From Fidelibacterota bacterium (GTDB lineage: Bacteria; Fidelibacterota; Marinisomatia; Marinisomatales; J089), in the NCBI GenBank assembly GCA_003695105.1, contig RFIZ01000079.1:1-5344 (forward strand): a stretch of DNA of 5,344 nucleotides, given 5' to 3'. The notes under the pieces are model-generated. The model worked only from the letters and a program-made list of their open reading frames with translations. It was not told the DNA's origin and searched no databases. Both the position numbers and the translations under genes were made by a program. The first letter of the stretch is position 1. The number at the start of each line of letters is the position of its first letter. Below are positions 1 to 5,344 of this stretch, piece by piece.

Positions 1-1030
1 GGATTTTATGGACGGCTCCGAAAGCGGATTCCAGGCCGATCATCCCGAAGGGAGCGTTGGCAAAGGTGGCTTCCTTCTCCTCCCGCGTATGGGGAGCATG
101 GTCCGTTGCAATACAGTCGATCACCCCCGTTTCCAGCGCCCGGATCAGGGCCTGACGGTGTTTTTCCGATCGGAGTGGCGGCGCCACCTTGAAATGGGTG
201 TCGTAGGTTTTCAGGGATTCATCGGTGAAATAGAGATGATGAGGCGTCACTTCAGCCGTGAGCTGTACGTTGTCACGAAACTGGCGCACAATTTCCACTG
301 CCTCTGCTGTGGATACATGGGGCACATGAAGTCTTCCCCCTGTGAGGGCGCGCAGCATCGCATCCCGGAAGACCATCACCCCTTCGGCTTCCGCCGGATT
401 TCCCGGCAATCCCAGCCGGGTGCTGATTTCTCCTTCATGCATAACCCCGTCGTTCCGAAGACTGGGATCTTCGGCATGGTTGATGACCGGTTTCCCGGTC
501 AATAGGGCATATTCCAACGCCCGTCGCATGACTTCCCCATCCGCCACCGGAATGCCGTCGTCACTGAAGGCCACGGCTCCTTCTTCCGACATGCCCCCCA
601 TTTCGGTGATCTCCCGACCCTTCTGCCCTTTGGTCAGGGCGCCGATCGGATGGATGTGAACGGGAAGAGACTCGGCTTTTTCGACGATAAAGCGGATGGC
701 TTCCGGCGAATCCAGGGGGGGGTTGGTGTTGGGCATGATACAGACCCGGGTATACCCGCCAGCCAGAGCCGCCCGGGAACCGGTTTCGAGCGTTTCCTTG
801 TCTTCCCGCCCCGGTTCCCGGAAATGGGCATGGAGATCGCAAAAACCCAGGGTGATAATTTTACCGCTGCAATCCACCGCTACGGCCTTTTCATCCTGAA
901 TGGAGGGGGCCAGTCGGGAAATGGTTCCCCGCCGGAGCAAAATATCCATTCGGGATTGGTTGCCGGTTACCGGATCCAACACGGTCCCGCCCTGGAGCAG
1001 GAGACGGGCAGGCTGTTTTTCAATCCTCAT
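1..1030 (-). CDS. pyrC: Dihydroorotase, class I (PyrC), 3' end cut by window edge
   Basis: Dihydroorotase closes N-carbamoyl-L-aspartate to L-dihydroorotate, the third step of de novo UMP synthesis in the cytosol. My translation gives 343 codons from the ATG at 1030-1028 to the window edge. The family is about 430 residues, so roughly 85 C-terminal residues are missing. The metal-site motifs are all present: DLHAHFREPG (H67, H69), FSDDG (D157-D158), HAED (H185), HVPHVST (H238) and ATDHAPH (D310). They match the class I enzymes that use Asp rather than a carboxylated Lys as the bridging ligand, so this should be an active enzyme and not the inactive PyrC' paralogue found beside pyrB in some bacteria. 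The start codon overlaps the pyrB stop as ATGA. AAGGA lies 8 bases upstream, so translation is probably coupled to pyrB. Confidence 0.95.
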   Translation of the reverse strand, partial: MRIEKQPARLLLQGGTVLDPVTGNQSRMDILLRRGTISRLAPSIQDEKAVAVDCSGKIITLGFCDLHAHFREPGREDKETLETGSRAALAGGYTRVCIMPNTNPPLDSPEAIRFIVEKAESLPVHIHPIGALTKGQKGREITEMGGMSEEGAVAFSDDGIPVADGEVMRRALEYALLTGKPVINHAEDPSLRNDGVMHEGEISTRLGLPGNPAEAEGVMVFRDAMLRALTGGRLHVPHVSTAEAVEIVRQFRDNVQLTAEVTPHHLYFTDESLKTYDTHFKVAPPLRSEKHRQALIRALETGVIDCIATDHAPHTREEKEATFANAPFGMIGLESAFGAVHKI

Positions 1031-1974
1031 GATTCATGTCCTTCATTCTCCGGATTCCCTCCCAACAGCAGGAACAGAATCGCCATCCGGGAAGCCACTC
1101 CGTTCAACACCTGATCCAGAATGATGGCCTGATCACTGTCGGCAATCACACTGTCGATTTCCGTCCCCCGGTTCATGGGTCCCGGGTGCATGATGACCAA
1201 TTCTTTCTTCAGCCGGGCCATGCGTTCCATCGTAATGCCGAACCGGGCCCGGTATTCGCGGATGCTGGGAAAATATCCGATTCCCATCCGTTCCATCTGA
1301 ATGCGTAATACATTGACGGCATCGGCCCAGTCCAACAGTTCATCCACTGCATAGGTGACCTCCACCCCCAGTTCCGTCAGTCGTGGCGGAATCAGGGTGG
1401 GAGGACCGCACACCATCACGTCGGCTCCCATCGTCTTGAGACCGAAAATATTGCTCAGGGCCACACGACTGTGGGCGATATCGCCCAGAATCCCAACCCG
1501 CAACCCTTCCAGATAGCCAAATTTTTCCTTCAGGCTCATCATGTCCAGAATCGCCTGGGTGGGATGTTCGTGGGTCCCGTCTCCGGCATTGATCACCACC
1601 GCATCGATATGGTGTGTCAGGTGCAGGGGAGCTCCCGGATCAGGATGCCGCATCACGACCGCATCGATTTTCATGGCTTCGATATTCTGGGCAGTATCTT
1701 TGAAACTTTCCCCCTTCTTGAGACTGCTGGTGGAGGCGGAAAAATTGACCGTATCCGCACTGAGGCGTTTTTGTGCCAGCTCGAAACTGATCCGGGTGCG
1801 GGTGGAGTTTTCGAAAAACAGGTTTACGACGGTCTTGCCCTGGAGAGAGGGAACTTTTTTGATGGGGCGATCCAGAATTTCCCGGAAATTGAAAGCGGTG
1901 GTCAAGATCGTTTCCAGGTCCTCCCGGGGGTATCCTTCCAGTCCCAGAAGATGTTTATGGGTCAACATGGTCAT
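1027..1974 (-). CDS. pyrB: Aspartate carbamoyltransferase catalytic chain (PyrB)
   Basis: It joins carbamoyl phosphate and L-aspartate to form N-carbamoyl-L-aspartate, the committed step of pyrimidine synthesis. The protein is 315 residues, normal for a catalytic chain. Visible motifs in order are the carbamoyl-phosphate loop FFENSTRTR (S57-T58-R59-T60), the neighbouring-subunit loop SLKKGES (K86/K87), MRHP (R109-H110), the GDGTHEHPTQ signature (H137, Q140), R170, the aspartate-site LRIQ (R224, Q226) and HPGPMNRG (263-270). All expected catalytic residues are there. No regulatory chain gene (pyrI) is seen nearby, so it is probably a pyrI-independent trimer or a complex with the adjacent dihydroorotase. 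Its ATG overlaps the pyrR stop by 4 bases. A second ATG two codons on (1968) has better spacing, 9 bases, from GGGAG and could be the real start. Confidence 0.97.
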   Translation of the reverse strand: MTMLTHKHLLGLEGYPREDLETILTTAFNFREILDRPIKKVPSLQGKTVVNLFFENSTRTRISFELAQKRLSADTVNFSASTSSLKKGESFKDTAQNIEAMKIDAVVMRHPDPGAPLHLTHHIDAVVINAGDGTHEHPTQAILDMMSLKEKFGYLEGLRVGILGDIAHSRVALSNIFGLKTMGADVMVCGPPTLIPPRLTELGVEVTYAVDELLDWADAVNVLRIQMERMGIGYFPSIREYRARFGITMERMARLKKELVIMHPGPMNRGTEIDSVIADSDQAIILDQVLNGVASRMAILFLLLGGNPENEGHES

Positions 1975-2519
1975 TCTCTCCCGGTCAGTAACAGAACTTC
2001 ATCCCGGCCATCCACTTCCGCCAAATGGACGTGGATGGTTTCGCCTTCATGGGTAGGAATATTTTTCCCCACAAAATCGGCTTTAATCGGTAATTCCCGG
2101 TGTCCGCGATCCACCAAGACCGCCAATTGGATACGATTCGGGCGTCCATAGGAGAAAATAGTGTCGATAGCCGCCCGGACGGTTCGCCCGGTATAGAGGA
2201 CATCATCCACCAAGACGACTGTGGCGTGATCCAGATTCATGGGCAAATCGGTTCCTTTCACCTGGGGCACCACCAACCGTTCGCGGTAATCGTCCCGGTG
2301 AAAGGTGATGTCCACCGATCCCAGGGGCGGACTGACACCGGTAATGTCCTGGAGTTTCTTCTGGATCCGTTGTGCCAGCGGAGCCCCCCGGGTCAGGATA
2401 CCGACCAGAATCAGTTGATCCGGGCCTTCATTGCGTTCCAAAATTTCATGGGCGAGACGGGTGATGGAGCGGGCGAGACCGTCCGCTTTCATGAGGACTC
2501 TTGTCAGTGGGTTGGTCAT
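1971..2519 (-). CDS. pyrR: Bifunctional pyr operon regulator / uracil phosphoribosyltransferase (PyrR)
   Basis: PyrR is an RNA-binding regulator that, with UMP, binds a hairpin in pyr mRNA leaders. It has the phosphoribosyltransferase fold and in many species also converts uracil plus PRPP to UMP. The protein is 182 residues, the usual size. The PRPP-binding motif VVLVDDVLYTGRTVRAA is at 101-117. The family-typical N-terminal ITRLAHEI (19-26) and RGHRELPIKADFVGKNIP (138-155) include positions tied to RNA contact in Bacillus PyrR. The ATG at 2519-2517 is chosen because GGAGG sits 5 bases upstream. An in-frame GTG at 2555 would begin inside the terminator hairpin and is rejected. It is the first gene of pyrR-pyrB-pyrC and overlaps pyrB by 4 bases. 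The leader just upstream carries what looks like its own target RNA. Confidence 0.97.
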   Translation of the reverse strand: MTNPLTRVLMKADGLARSITRLAHEILERNEGPDQLILVGILTRGAPLAQRIQKKLQDITGVSPPLGSVDITFHRDDYRERLVVPQVKGTDLPMNLDHATVVLVDDVLYTGRTVRAAIDTIFSYGRPNRIQLAVLVDRGHRELPIKADFVGKNIPTHEGETIHVHLAEVDGRDEVLLLTGRE

Positions 2520-2524
2520 GGCGA

Positions 2525-2529
2525 CCTCC
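2525..2529 (-). promoter_or_regulatory. pyrR ribosome binding site
   Basis: GGAGG lies 5 bases before the pyrR ATG and immediately after the T-run of the leader terminator. It decides the start at 2519. With its flanking T (GGAGGT, 2529-2524) it is also complementary to ACCTCC at 2567-2562 in the left arm of the terminator, so it could be masked in one RNA fold. Confidence 0.8.
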
Positions 2530-2566
2530 AAAAAAAAGCCTCCGGGCAGGCGCACCTGAACGGAGG
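2530..2566 (-). terminator. Intrinsic terminator in the pyrR leader
   Basis: Read on the minus strand, outer stem CCTCCG (2566-2561) pairs with CGGAGG (2544-2539). A symmetric 2+2 internal loop (TT/CC) follows, then inner stem CAGG/CCTG (2558-2555 with 2550-2547) closed by loop TGCG. One C follows the outer stem, then eight T residues (2537-2530). A GC-rich stem with an uninterrupted T-run is the classic Rho-independent form. Its place directly before the pyrR ribosome binding site, not after a gene end, marks it as an attenuator. It may also end transcripts arriving from comM. Confidence 0.85.
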
Positions 2567-2609
2567 TTCGATTCTGCCCCTTTCCTTCTCTCAGGAACGG
2601 ATTAAAGGG
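2530..2609 (-). promoter_or_regulatory. Candidate PyrR-responsive transcription attenuator (leader RNA)
   Basis: Three competing folds can be drawn on the minus strand. (1) Anti-antiterminator, 2609-2578: CCCTTT pairs with AAAGGG, then after an AAT bulge CC pairs with GG, then after a bulged G TTC pairs with GAA, closing the hexaloop CTGAGA (2594-2589). The loop fits the CNGNGA loop of known PyrR binding hairpins, and the core UCCNGNGAG of their consensus is intact. The consensus stem pairs R-Y and U-G are replaced here by U-A pairs. (2) Antiterminator: CCTGAGAGAAGG (2595-2584) against CCTCCGTTCAGG (2566-2555), with 10 of 12 positions able to pair (one G-U). (3) The terminator at 2566-2530. 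Folds 1 and 2 exclude each other, as do 2 and 3, while 1 and 3 are compatible. PyrR-UMP holding fold 1 would therefore permit termination. The structures are seen by eye; PyrR binding is inferred from the loop and the pyrR context. Confidence 0.68.
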
Positions 2610-2625
2610 TCAATCAGGGGGGAAA

Positions 2626-2653
2626 GTTACAACCTGACGGCCATTGGTTTGAA
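2626..2653 (-). promoter_or_regulatory. Possible pyr operon promoter (weak)
   Basis: On the minus strand TTCAAA (2653-2648) and TGTAAC (2631-2626) are 16 bases apart, each matching 4 of 6 positions of the sigma-70 type -35 and -10 hexamers. Transcription would then start near 2620, just before the attenuator hairpin, which is a sensible leader layout. Match quality is poor and other promoters, or readthrough from comM, are possible. Confidence 0.25.
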
Positions 2654-2660
2654 TGAAAAT

Positions 2661-4202
2661 TCAGGTGAGCCACAGGTGACGATCCAGACTCCGGTACTGA
2701 ATAGCCTCTGCCAGATGGGAAGATTCGATGGCGTCTGCGCCGGCCAGGTCGGCGATCGTCCGGGCGACTTTCAGGATGCGGTCGTAGGCCCGGGCGGACA
2801 GGCCCAGTCGCTGCATGGCCGTTTTCAGCAGCCGGCTTCCTTCCTCATCGATGGTACAATAGGTCCGGATCTGATTTGATTCCATCTGGGCGTTGGCGAA
2901 GAGATGATCTTCCTGCCGGAATCGATGGAGCTGGCGTTCCCGGGCCGCCTGCACCCGATCCCGGATCACTGCCGAGGGTTCACCCGGTGACTTTTCGGAT
3001 AGCTGACTAAAGGGAACTGCCGGCACGTCGATGTGGATATCGATCCGATCCAAGAGCGGACCGGAAATGCGGCTCATGTATTTTTGAATCATTTGGGGAG
3101 TGCAGGTACATTCATTCTGGGGATCGGTGGCGTAGCCACAGGGACAGGGATTCATGGCCGCTACCAGCATGAAGCGGGCCGGATAGGTGAGGGAAATGGT
3201 TGCCCGGGACAGGGTGACCCGGCCGTCTTCCAGTGGTTGACGCAGCACCTCCAGCACATTTTTCTTGAATTCAGGCAATTCGTCCAAAAACAGAACCCCA
3301 TGATGAGCCAGGGACACTTCTCCCGGTTTCGGCACCGTTCCGCCTCCGATCAGACCGGCATCGGAGATGGTATGATGGGGCGAGCGGAAAGGTCGGGTGG
3401 CAATTAATCCCTGCTCACCGGGCCCCAGGCCAGCCACGGAATGGATTTTGGTGGTTTCCAGGGCTTCATCCAGCACCAGTGCCGGGAGAATGGTCGGCAG
3501 TCGTTTGGCCAGCATGGTTTTCCCGCTGCCCGGGGGACCCACCATGATGACATTGTGCCCTCCGGCGGCAGCCACTTCCAGGGCTCGTTTCACCTGTTCC
3601 TGACCCCGCACGTCGGAAAAATCCACCGGATAGTTCTGGTTCTGGCGGAAAAGGTTGTCCCGGTTCACTTCCACCGCCATCACCGGACTTTGTCCATTCA
3701 ACATTTCCACCACTTCTTTCAGATGGCTGACGCCGGCCACTTTGACCTGGTCCACCACGGCGGCTTCGGTGGCATTCTCCCGGGGAACAATGATGCCCGG
3801 CACCCCTTCCTGTCGGGCACACAGAGCAATGGGCAGAGCCCCCTTGATGGGGCGGACACTCCCGTCCAGGGCCAGTTCACCCAAAAGAAGCAGTCGATCC
3901 AGATAATCCGTCCTGACAACGCCCCGCGCCGCCAGGAGACCGATGGCAATGGGTAAGTCAAAACCAGACCCCTCTTTACGGATGTCGGCCGGAGCCAGGT
4001 TCACGGTAATATGCTGCCGGGGAAGAAAATAACCGGAATTCCGGATGGCGGCCTGGACCCGTTCTTTGCTCTCCTTGACGGCGCCTTCCGGCAGGCCAAC
4101 GGTGACAAATTTCGGCAATTGGCCGGAGGACAGGTGCGCCTCCACCTGGACGATGTAGGCATCGATCCCCAAAACGGCGCTGCTCAACACACGTGCTAAC
4201 AT
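2661..4202 (-). CDS. comM: ComM/YifB-family AAA+ ATPase (Mg-chelatase-like)
   Basis: ComM is a hexameric AAA+ helicase that drives branch migration during natural transformation; many bacteria carry it as YifB, and its role outside competence is less clear. The protein is 513 residues, the usual full length. An N-terminal ChlI-like domain (about 1-170, with VGLPEGAVKESKERV and NLAPADIRKEGSGFDLPIA) precedes the ATPase domain. Walker A is GPPGSGKT (222-229), Walker B VLFLDE (303-308), a sensor Asn N351 and an arginine-finger region SGPLLDRID (380-388). Four cysteines in CPC and CTC (C353, C355, C365, C367) form the family's probable zinc site. The C-terminal Mg_chelatase_C domain (about 410-510) ends in the typical RSLDR. 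All key residues are present. GGAGGG ends only 2 bases before the ATG, a tight spacing, but no better start exists and the N-terminus MLARVLSSAVLGIDA is family-typical. Confidence 0.95.
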   Translation of the reverse strand: MLARVLSSAVLGIDAYIVQVEAHLSSGQLPKFVTVGLPEGAVKESKERVQAAIRNSGYFLPRQHITVNLAPADIRKEGSGFDLPIAIGLLAARGVVRTDYLDRLLLLGELALDGSVRPIKGALPIALCARQEGVPGIIVPRENATEAAVVDQVKVAGVSHLKEVVEMLNGQSPVMAVEVNRDNLFRQNQNYPVDFSDVRGQEQVKRALEVAAAGGHNVIMVGPPGSGKTMLAKRLPTILPALVLDEALETTKIHSVAGLGPGEQGLIATRPFRSPHHTISDAGLIGGGTVPKPGEVSLAHHGVLFLDELPEFKKNVLEVLRQPLEDGRVTLSRATISLTYPARFMLVAAMNPCPCGYATDPQNECTCTPQMIQKYMSRISGPLLDRIDIHIDVPAVPFSQLSEKSPGEPSAVIRDRVQAARERQLHRFRQEDHLFANAQMESNQIRTYCTIDEEGSRLLKTAMQRLGLSARAYDRILKVARTIADLAGADAIESSHLAEAIQYRSLDRHLWLT

Positions 4203-4236
4203 AACCCTCCGGGGTGAATAGATCAGGAACAGAAAA

Positions 4237-4434
4237 TTAGTTGCCCGGCCAGATTCCTTTCCAAATCAGGTAGGGCAAAACCAGATACAGGACGGAGTCA
4301 CGGATGGCATAAATCAGGAAAAACAGCAGGACCACTGTCCATCCCTTTTCCTTTAAAAAACCACGCCACCCCTGCTTCCGATACAGTGCTTTCCACGACG
4401 ACCACCAAGATTTATTGCCCATCGGATTTTTCAT
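4237..4434 (-). CDS. Small predicted membrane protein, function unknown
   Basis: The protein is 65 residues and I do not recognise a named family. Residues 1-31 are strongly basic and tryptophan-rich (KSWWSSWK, QGWRGFLKEKGW), with only one acidic residue. Residues 32-58 are hydrophobic, in two stretches (WTVVLLFFLIYAI and SVLYLVLPYLIW) split by R45-D46. This reads as one long membrane helix or a short hairpin, with the basic N-terminus inside the cell. The ATG at 4434 is preferred because GAGG lies 9 bases upstream; an ATG at 4422 is a possible alternative. Either start overlaps the end of the upstream secreted-protein gene (stop at 4414-4412), which suggests translational coupling. comM begins 34 bases downstream. 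The hydrophobic pattern, the overlap and the start signal support a real gene. Confidence 0.7.
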   Translation of the reverse strand: MKNPMGNKSWWSSWKALYRKQGWRGFLKEKGWTVVLLFFLIYAIRDSVLYLVLPYLIWKGIWPGN

Positions 4435-4858
4435 CCGGTAGAGCCTCAAACTGAAGATTCTGATATTTTTCGATCAAATTATCTCCCGGGGCCTGCTGAA
4501 AACGGTAGGCGAACAGGAGAGCCTCTTCAAAGGGTTCGCCTACATTTTCGTCATGGGAATAATATTCATCCACCCATTGAACGAAGACAGACAATTCCGT
4601 CGTATCCAGTTCGTTCAAAATGGCGAAACAGACCCGGGCTTTATGGTCATAGTACCAATTGGTCAAATCATTATAGCCAAATTCACCCTTCAAATCTGTA
4701 AAGGTTTCGTATACCTCTGTCAGGTAAGAAAAGAGAAAGGTTTCTTTTTGCTGTGCATCCAGGGTCTTCCAGTAGGCAACGATGGGCGACAGACTGGGAG
4801 CACTTTGGGCATGCAACAGTCCCAGCAGCAGGAACCAAGACAAAAGGGGTTTTTTCAT
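4412..4858 (-). CDS. Predicted secreted protein, function unknown
   Basis: The protein is 148 residues and I do not recognise a family. A Sec-type signal peptide is clear: KK at 2-3, hydrophobic core LLSWFLLLGLLHA (5-17), and likely cleavage between A17 and A20. There is no lipobox cysteine, so a soluble periplasmic or exported protein is expected. The mature part is acidic and rich in aromatic residues (for example YNDLTNWYYDHKARVCFAI at 62-80 and FVQWVDEYYSHDE at 92-104), has a single Cys (C77), and looks mostly helical. The ATG at 4858 is chosen because AAGG lies 8 bases upstream and the signal peptide begins there; an in-frame GTG at 4876 would add six residues inside ispG. It starts 4 bases after the ispG stop and overlaps the next gene, so it is probably cotranscribed with both. 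Its base composition looks more AT-rich than its neighbours. Confidence 0.75.
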   Translation of the reverse strand: MKKPLLSWFLLLGLLHAQSAPSLSPIVAYWKTLDAQQKETFLFSYLTEVYETFTDLKGEFGYNDLTNWYYDHKARVCFAILNELDTTELSVFVQWVDEYYSHDENVGEPFEEALLFAYRFQQAPGDNLIEKYQNLQFEALPDEKSDGQ

Positions 4859-4862
4859 GGTA

Positions 4863-5344
4863 TTACCCTTCCTCACCCGTTGGGGCCGGATCGATCCAAT
4901 CTCCTTCCGACCGGATTAATTCGATCAGGGAATCTACCGCCTGTTCGGCAGGGAGATTTCGCCGGACAACCTCCTGCCCTTTGTAGAGGGAAATTTTCCC
5001 TGGTCCCGTTCCCACGTAGCCGTAATCGGCGTCGGCCATTTCACCGGGACCGTTGACGATACACCCCATGATACCAATTTTAACCCCTTTCAAATGAGAA
5101 GTGCGAGAACGAATCCTGGCGGTGGTTTCCTGCAGATCAAATAGTGTCCGGCCGCAACTGGGGCAGGAAATATATTCGGTTCTGGTCATGCGCAGGCGCA
5201 CGGCCTGAAGGATGCCCAGTCCGATGGAAATGATTTTCTGCAGGTCCTCTCCTTCCAGCCAAATCCCGTCACCGATGCCGTCCAGCAATAGATGTCCCAG
5301 GCGACAACCGGCCTCCGCCAGTCCCCTAAGACTATCATCCAAAC
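4863..5344 (-). CDS. ispG: 4-hydroxy-3-methylbut-2-enyl diphosphate synthase (IspG/GcpE), C-terminal part
   Basis: IspG is the [4Fe-4S] enzyme of the MEP isoprenoid pathway that reduces methylerythritol cyclodiphosphate to HMBPP. Only the last 159 complete codons are in the window; the N-terminal TIM barrel lies beyond the right edge. The cluster ligands are all visible: CPSC (Cys codons at 5165-5163 and 5156-5154) and GCIVNGPGE (Cys at 5063-5061, with the conserved Glu seven residues on). The upstream segment HLLLDGIGDGIW and the tail ADADYGYVGTGPGKISLYKG are standard for the family. The YISCPSCGRTLFDLQETTARI wording resembles the longer IspG form with an extra inserted domain, but the place where that insert would show is outside the window. 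It is probably the first visible gene of a unit continuing into the secreted-protein gene 4 bases downstream. Confidence 0.95.
   Translation of the reverse strand, partial: LDDSLRGLAEAGCRLGHLLLDGIGDGIWLEGEDLQKIISIGLGILQAVRLRMTRTEYISCPSCGRTLFDLQETTARIRSRTSHLKGVKIGIMGCIVNGPGEMADADYGYVGTGPGKISLYKGQEVVRRNLPAEQAVDSLIELIRSEGDWIDPAPTGEEG

Noticed and set aside
8..1114. Plus-strand frames over the left edge
   Set aside because: The minus strand encodes dihydroorotase with every active-site motif over the whole stretch; the plus-strand translations resemble no family.
1971..2555. Longer pyrR starting at an upstream in-frame GTG
   Set aside because: That start lies inside the terminator hairpin, lacks a ribosome binding site, and adds 12 residues absent from the family. 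The ATG at 2519 has GGAGG at good spacing.
2632..2666. ACCTGA/TCAGGT inverted repeat as a comM terminator
   Set aside because: The stem is only 6 bp around a 23-base loop and is not followed by a T-run, so it is unlikely to terminate on its own.
2100..2879. Long open frame on the plus strand (259 codons)
   Set aside because: It runs antisense across pyrR, the leader and the end of comM. Both genes opposite are unmistakable, so this is a composition-driven shadow. The same applies to the plus-strand frames at 1471-2151, 1541-2056 and 3441-3956.
4203..4236. Promoter or terminator between the small membrane-protein gene and comM
   Set aside because: The 34 bases contain no stable hairpin, T-run or recognisable promoter hexamers; only the comM ribosome binding site GGAGGG is visible.
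4237..4449. TTG start for the small membrane protein
   Set aside because: No ribosome binding site is seen at suitable distance, while the ATG at 4434 has GAGG nine bases upstream.
4412..4876. Longer start (GTG) for the secreted protein
   Set aside because: It would put six residues before the lysines of a well-formed signal peptide and overlap ispG; the ATG at 4858 has a suitable AAGG upstream.

Overview
All genes lie on the minus strand and read from the right edge toward the left edge. In transcription order they are: the C-terminal part of ispG (isoprenoid synthesis), a 148-residue predicted secreted protein of unknown function, a 65-residue predicted membrane protein of unknown function, comM/yifB (AAA+ helicase-type ATPase), then pyrR, pyrB and the N-terminal four-fifths of pyrC (pyrimidine synthesis). 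Both edge genes are cut by the window. Coding is dense: the only intergenic gap above 40 bases is the 141 bases between comM and pyrR.

The organism looks like a Gram-negative bacterium of moderate to fairly high GC. The signs are the mevalonate-independent isoprenoid enzyme IspG, a small Sec-type exported protein, and ComM. The IspG C-terminal domain resembles forms I associate with FCB-group and related lineages (Marinimicrobia, Calditrichota, Chlorobi/Ignavibacteria-like). This lineage guess is from memory and is weak.

Right part (4203-5344): ispG is followed after 4 bases by the secreted-protein gene, whose 3' end overlaps the small membrane-protein gene. comM follows 34 bases later. This looks like one transcription unit. 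The two small genes are the least explained part of the window.

Left part (1-2660): pyrR, pyrB and pyrC are joined by two 4-base ATGA stop/start overlaps, a tightly coupled pyrimidine operon. The comM-pyrR gap holds a strong intrinsic terminator with eight T residues directly before the pyrR ribosome binding site. Upstream of it is a hairpin with a CUGAGA hexaloop, which fits the CNGNGA loop of PyrR-binding RNAs. A 12-base segment of that hairpin can instead pair with the left arm of the terminator. This is the anti-antiterminator / antiterminator / terminator layout of a PyrR attenuator. The most economical reading is that PyrR, with bound UMP, shuts off its own operon by premature termination when pyrimidines are plentiful. 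This is the most interesting signal in the window.

No RNA genes, CRISPR arrays, insertion sequences or phage genes were seen.
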